Positions 12,724 through 14,577 of a DNA stretch of 14,577 nucleotides are shown one piece after another. The notes beneath the pieces are model-generated. The model worked only from the letters and a program-made list of their open reading frames with translations. It searched no databases and was not told the origin of the DNA. The position numbers and the translations under genes were made by a program. Each line of letters starts with the position of its first letter. Within the stretch, counting starts at the first letter, position 1. The DNA is from CAYLZO01 sp964387775 (GTDB taxonomy: Bacteria > Chloroflexota > Anaerolineae > JAAYZQ01), in assembly GCA_964387775.1 (NCBI GenBank), contig CAYLZO010000130.1, positions 1 through 14,577 on the forward strand, in the 5' to 3' direction.

Positions 12724-13308
12724 CTACTCGCGGGTGGGATTCTGAACGTCGGGCAGGCGGCCGTGCGTCTCCATCTCGCCCAGCCAGTGGGGAAAGGCGG
12801 CGATGGAGCGCTCGACAAAGCCCTCGACGATCTCGCGCAGCCGTCGCCGGGTGATGCTCCGGGCAATGCCCTCGACCACCACGCCGGGCATCAAGCGCAG
12901 GCCCAGGGGCGGGGGAAGTTCGGCGTGGAGTTCCAGCCGGTAGTCGATCCGCGTTTCTCCGCCCACCTCAAAAAAGCGCGATTCGCTGGAAAAATGGCCG
13001 TGCGCCGTGGTTGAATAAAGCCCGGCGCTGGGCTTCACCGGCTCCAGCCCGCCCAGCGGGCGGACCTGGATGGCGCGCCCCTGGTCGTTCAGGACCGTCT
13101 CGACGTCCCAGTAGATGCGCACGCGATAGCTGCCCAGTTCGGTCGTCGCGTAGAGCATGCGGAAACGATCCTGGCCATACTCGCGCACGAGAGAGATGTG
13201 GGGCAGGTAGTGCAAGAGGCGGCTCGCGTCGCTGTAGTAGGCGTAGGCCGTGGGCAGATCGGCCGGAAAGCGAAAGCTGCGGCTGCTGGTACCGACGATC
13301 GAGATCAT
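12724..13308 (-). CDS. SRPBCC-fold protein, DUF1997-like
   Basis: A 194-residue soluble protein with an SRPBCC (START/Bet v 1-like) pattern: opening strand RSFRFPADLPTAYAYYSDASRLLHYLPHI (helix-turn after the first strand), alternating beta-strands (RFRMLYATTELGSYRVRIYW, TTAHGHFSSESRFFEVGG, ETRIDYRLELHAELPPP), and a long C-terminal helix (GIARSITRRRLREIVEGFVERSI). Such folds bind hydrophobic ligands. It resembles DUF1997, but the family call is tentative. The start is ATG at 13308, 5 nt after the stop of the PhaR-like gene, so the two are co-transcribed and probably coupled; an upstream extension to 13455 lies inside that gene. With PHA-granule proteins as neighbours, a lipid or acyl ligand is conceivable, but nothing in the sequence proves it. 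Confidence 0.75.
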   Translation of the reverse strand: MISIVGTSSRSFRFPADLPTAYAYYSDASRLLHYLPHISLVREYGQDRFRMLYATTELGSYRVRIYWDVETVLNDQGRAIQVRPLGGLEPVKPSAGLYSTTAHGHFSSESRFFEVGGETRIDYRLELHAELPPPLGLRLMPGVVVEGIARSITRRRLREIVEGFVERSIAAFPHWLGEMETHGRLPDVQNPTRE

Positions 13309-13313
13309 GCCCG

Positions 13314-13874
13314 TCAGGCCGGCCCCTGGTCCGGTCCGAGTTCCTCCAACTCGGCCAGCAGCCTGTCGAGCTTGGCGTTCAATTGCTGTAATTCGTCCCG
13401 GGTGGGAACGCCCCGCTCGGCCAGGGCCTGTTCCACGTCCTCGCCCCGCAGCCACGTTGGCCCGGCGGCGCGAGGTTTGTGGGCCAGCAGCTTGTCGAGC
13501 AGATGGCGCCCTTCCTCGGTTGCCAGCTCGCCCCGCTCGACGAGCGCCTGGACGCGCCGCTCGATCTCTTCGTCGACGTGGCGGGCCAATTCCAGGGGCG
13601 AGGCCAGGGCGCGCCGCAGGGTGCCCAGCCGCTCGCCGCCGGCCTGGATCAGGCCCGCCAGCACGGTCTGGGGCAAAAAGCCCCTGTCCTGCTTCTCCTG
13701 ATCGGAGATGATCTGCGCCAGAGTGACGGCTGTGAGGTCTTTGCCCGTGGTGTGGTCGAGGACTTGCACACTCTTTCCTTCCCGGATCATGGCCGCGATC
13801 TCGCTCAAGTTGACGTACTGCTTGGCTTCTGTGTCGTACAGCTTCCGGTTGGGATAGCGTTTGATTACGGGCAT
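13314..13874 (-). CDS. PhaR-like PHA regulator with phasin-like C-terminus
   Basis: A 186-residue protein. Residues 1-61 are a clear PHB/PHA accumulation regulator DNA-binding domain (PhaR N-terminal type): IKRYPNRKLYDTEAKQYVNL, then IREGKSVQVLDHTTGKDLT and LAQIISDQE. In known PhaR proteins this domain represses phasin and PHA genes and senses nascent granules. The remainder is different from the usual PhaR C-terminus. LVERGELATEEGRHLLDKLL (111-130) and VPTRDELQQLNAKLDRLL (156-173) align with LVERGEIAEKDGKQLI and VPSKSDIEALSAKITAL in the phasin-like neighbour, with a coiled-coil end in both. It therefore looks like a DNA-binding domain joined to a granule-binding helix region. The start is ATG at 13874 with AGGAGG 9 nt upstream. 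It has its own promoter and is followed after 5 nt by the SRPBCC gene. Confidence 0.88.
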   Translation of the reverse strand: MPVIKRYPNRKLYDTEAKQYVNLSEIAAMIREGKSVQVLDHTTGKDLTAVTLAQIISDQEKQDRGFLPQTVLAGLIQAGGERLGTLRRALASPLELARHVDEEIERRVQALVERGELATEEGRHLLDKLLAHKPRAAGPTWLRGEDVEQALAERGVPTRDELQQLNAKLDRLLAELEELGPDQGPA

Positions 13875-13909
13875 AGACCCAATCCTCCTGCGGTGCACAG
13901 TGTCATGCA

Positions 13910-13938
13910 ATCCTAACGAATCATCGAGAAATTGTCAA
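13910..13938 (-). promoter_or_regulatory. Promoter of the PhaR-like/SRPBCC operon
   Basis: On the minus strand: -35 TTGACA (13938-13933, perfect), a 17-bp spacer, -10 TAGGAT (13915-13910, 4 of 6). The predicted start is near 13903, giving a leader of about 29 nt. The bases after the -10 include TGCATGACACTGTGCA, which has TGCA at both ends and a partial match to the operator palindrome upstream of the phasin gene. Confidence 0.7.
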
Positions 13939-13956
13939 ATTCAGTCCAAAGAGAAT

Positions 13957-13983
13957 GGGGGAGAGGGCCAAGCCCTCTCCCCC
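13957..13983 (-). terminator. Hairpin terminator of the phasin-like gene
   Basis: A perfect 12-bp stem: GGGGGAGAGGGC (13957-13968) with GCCCTCTCCCCC (13972-13983) and a 3-nt loop. It begins 22 bp after the phasin stop. On the minus strand the sequence after the stem is ATTCTCTTT, a weak U-rich tract, so termination should be efficient but not textbook. It separates the phasin-like gene from the promoter of the PhaR-like operon. Confidence 0.8.
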
Positions 13984-14004
13984 CCCTGGAGCAGACGAAA
14001 TCGT

Positions 14005-14382
14005 CTACGCCTTTTCCTGCTCTTTCTTGAGCTCCTCGACCTTTTTGGTCAGCGCCGTGATCTTGGCGCTGAGGGCCTCGATGTCGCTCTTGCTGGGCAC
14101 GTTCATGCGGTCCAGCAGTTCTTCCATGCGCTTATCGAGCTGGTCCTCGGCCTTTTTGGCTTCTTTCTTGCGCTTCTCCATCATCTCGCGGATGAGCTGC
14201 TTGCCGTCCTTCTCGGCGATCTCGCCCCGCTCGACGAGCTTGTTGACGAAATCCTCGGCTTCCTCTTGAGCGAGGGCCATCGCGCCGATGCTGGCCAGCG
14301 TTACCTTGCGCGCCATCTCAAAGAGCGGATTCCGCTCCTCCGGCGCCTCTTCGACCTTGACTTCAACTGGTTTCTTGGTCAC
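14005..14382 (-). CDS. Phasin-like PHA granule-associated protein
   Basis: A 125-residue, highly charged, helical protein of the phasin / poly(hydroxyalkanoate) granule-associated type (PhaF/PhaI-like). FEMARKVTLASIGAMALAQE (residues 21-40) is the moderately hydrophobic amphipathic helix expected to lie on the granule surface. Then come LVERGEIAEKDGKQLI (49-64), a Lys/Glu-rich helix, and the coiled-coil end VPSKSDIEALSAKITALTKK. Phasins coat PHA granules and limit their size. The start is GTG at 14382 with AGGAGG 7 nt upstream; the upstream extension to 14502 would cross the promoter and operators, so it is rejected. Transcription comes from a perfect consensus promoter covered by a palindrome pair, and a hairpin terminator follows. 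No PHA synthase is in the window, so actual PHA production is inferred. Confidence 0.87.
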   Translation of the reverse strand: MTKKPVEVKVEEAPEERNPLFEMARKVTLASIGAMALAQEEAEDFVNKLVERGEIAEKDGKQLIREMMEKRKKEAKKAEDQLDKRMEELLDRMNVPSKSDIEALSAKITALTKKVEELKKEQEKA

Positions 14383-14418
14383 GTTTCCACCTCCTCGGTT
14401 CGTATTTTGGCGTGCGTT

Positions 14419-14435
14419 ATGACGCACTGCATCAT
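14419..14435. promoter_or_regulatory. Operator palindrome 1 of the phasin-like gene
   Basis: The 17-bp sequence ATGACGCACTGCATCAT fits a perfect hyphenated palindrome ATGAnGCAnTGCnTCAT. It lies just downstream of the -10 box and covers the predicted transcription start, a position typical of a repressor site. Its centre is 25 bp from that of the second copy. Confidence 0.7.
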
Positions 14436-14440
14436 GGCCG

Positions 14441-14469
14441 ATTATAACACACTGCGTCATGATTGTCAA
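14441..14469 (-). promoter_or_regulatory. Perfect consensus sigma70 promoter of the phasin-like gene
   Basis: On the minus strand: -35 TTGACA (14469-14464), a spacer of exactly 17 bp (14463-14447), -10 TATAAT (14446-14441). All twelve hexamer positions match consensus, the strongest promoter in the window. The start is expected near 14434. An unregulated promoter of this strength would be unusual, which supports the overlapping palindromes being repressor sites. Confidence 0.9.
14444..14460. promoter_or_regulatory. Operator palindrome 2, inside the promoter
   Basis: ATAACACACTGCGTCAT matches the palindrome ATGAnGCAnTGCnTCAT at 11 or more defined positions, with two mismatches in one half; the other half (TGCGTCAT) is intact. 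It fills most of the -35/-10 spacer and overlaps three bases of the -10 hexamer, so binding here would block RNA polymerase directly. Confidence 0.65.
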
Positions 14470-14577
14470 GTCCAAGGTGGGGCCGGTGTAGGGGAACCGC
14501 ATTTGTCATTCTGTGTGCTGCTGTGGCTTTTCCAAATGCGATTGCCCTGGGGGTATGGTGCTGACTGCCGAAAGATG
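14470..14577. other. Right-edge region without a recognised gene
   Basis: This stretch lies upstream of the phasin promoter and is cut by the window edge. I see no convincing coding region. The only structure is an 8-bp inverted repeat, CGCATTTG (14498-14505) and CAAATGCG (14533-14540), around a 27-nt loop, which is too little to interpret. Confidence 0.4.

Noticed and set aside
14498..14540. 8-bp inverted repeat CGCATTTG/CAAATGCG at the right edge
   Set aside because: A 27-nt loop with only 8 bp of stem in a sequence of this length could be chance, and no gene or promoter is clearly attached.

Overview
The window is a GC-rich bacterial chromosomal segment with tightly packed genes. It most resembles Chloroflexota (Anaerolineae/Caldilineae-like). 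That placement is an inference from the Pro/Thr-rich 'PTATP'-type linkers after lipoprotein or membrane anchors, the large multi-spanning glycosyltransferase-like proteins with a C-terminal beta-domain, the DUF3179 protein and the mixed gene complement. I see no rRNA, tRNA, CRISPR array, transposase or phage gene. There are 14 ordinary protein-coding genes plus one probable 21-residue leader ORF.

Layout. (1) 1-745: a promoter, a lipoprotein with a PsbP/DcrB-like domain, and a terminator. (2) 745-4805, minus strand: two translationally coupled genes (ATGA overlap) for large membrane proteins, a 6-PTPS-related/YfhO-like protein and a GT-C (PMT/ArnT-like) glycosyltransferase. Both end in the same kind of beta-sandwich domain and both carry a heptamer-type low-complexity insertion in a loop. 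Their promoter lies back to back with the tsaD promoter, and the minus-strand transcript looks leaderless. (3) 4957-7051: tsaD (tRNA t6A synthesis) converges on a GlmS-like SIS sugar-phosphate isomerase/deaminase, with overlapping 3' ends. (4) 7200-10045, plus strand: an extracytoplasmic thiol-redox module made of a membrane-anchored DUF3179 protein, a short leader ORF, a TlpA/ResA-like thioredoxin lipoprotein and a CcdA-type electron transporter. DUF3179 and CcdA each carry exactly two cysteines; the thioredoxin has its CPPC pair plus the lipidated Cys. (5) 10163-12721, plus strand: glucokinase, an MscS channel and an SDR that resembles dihydropteridine reductase and lacks the usual catalytic Ser. 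(6) 12724-14577, minus strand: a polyhydroxyalkanoate (PHA) granule locus with a phasin-like protein, a PhaR-like regulator whose C-terminal half looks phasin-derived, and an SRPBCC protein.

How the genes work together. The redox module should move electrons from cytoplasmic thioredoxin through CcdA to the TlpA-like protein and possibly on to the CPLC pair of DUF3179. In the PHA locus, the phasin gene has a perfect-consensus sigma70 promoter (TTGACA-N17-TATAAT) covered by two copies of a 17-bp palindrome, so it is probably under tight repression, perhaps by the PhaR-like protein encoded just downstream. The most novel-looking signals are the operator pair, the PhaR-phasin chimera, the DUF3179-TlpA-CcdA relay with its Cys-ending leader ORF, and the heptamer arrays inside both membrane-protein genes.
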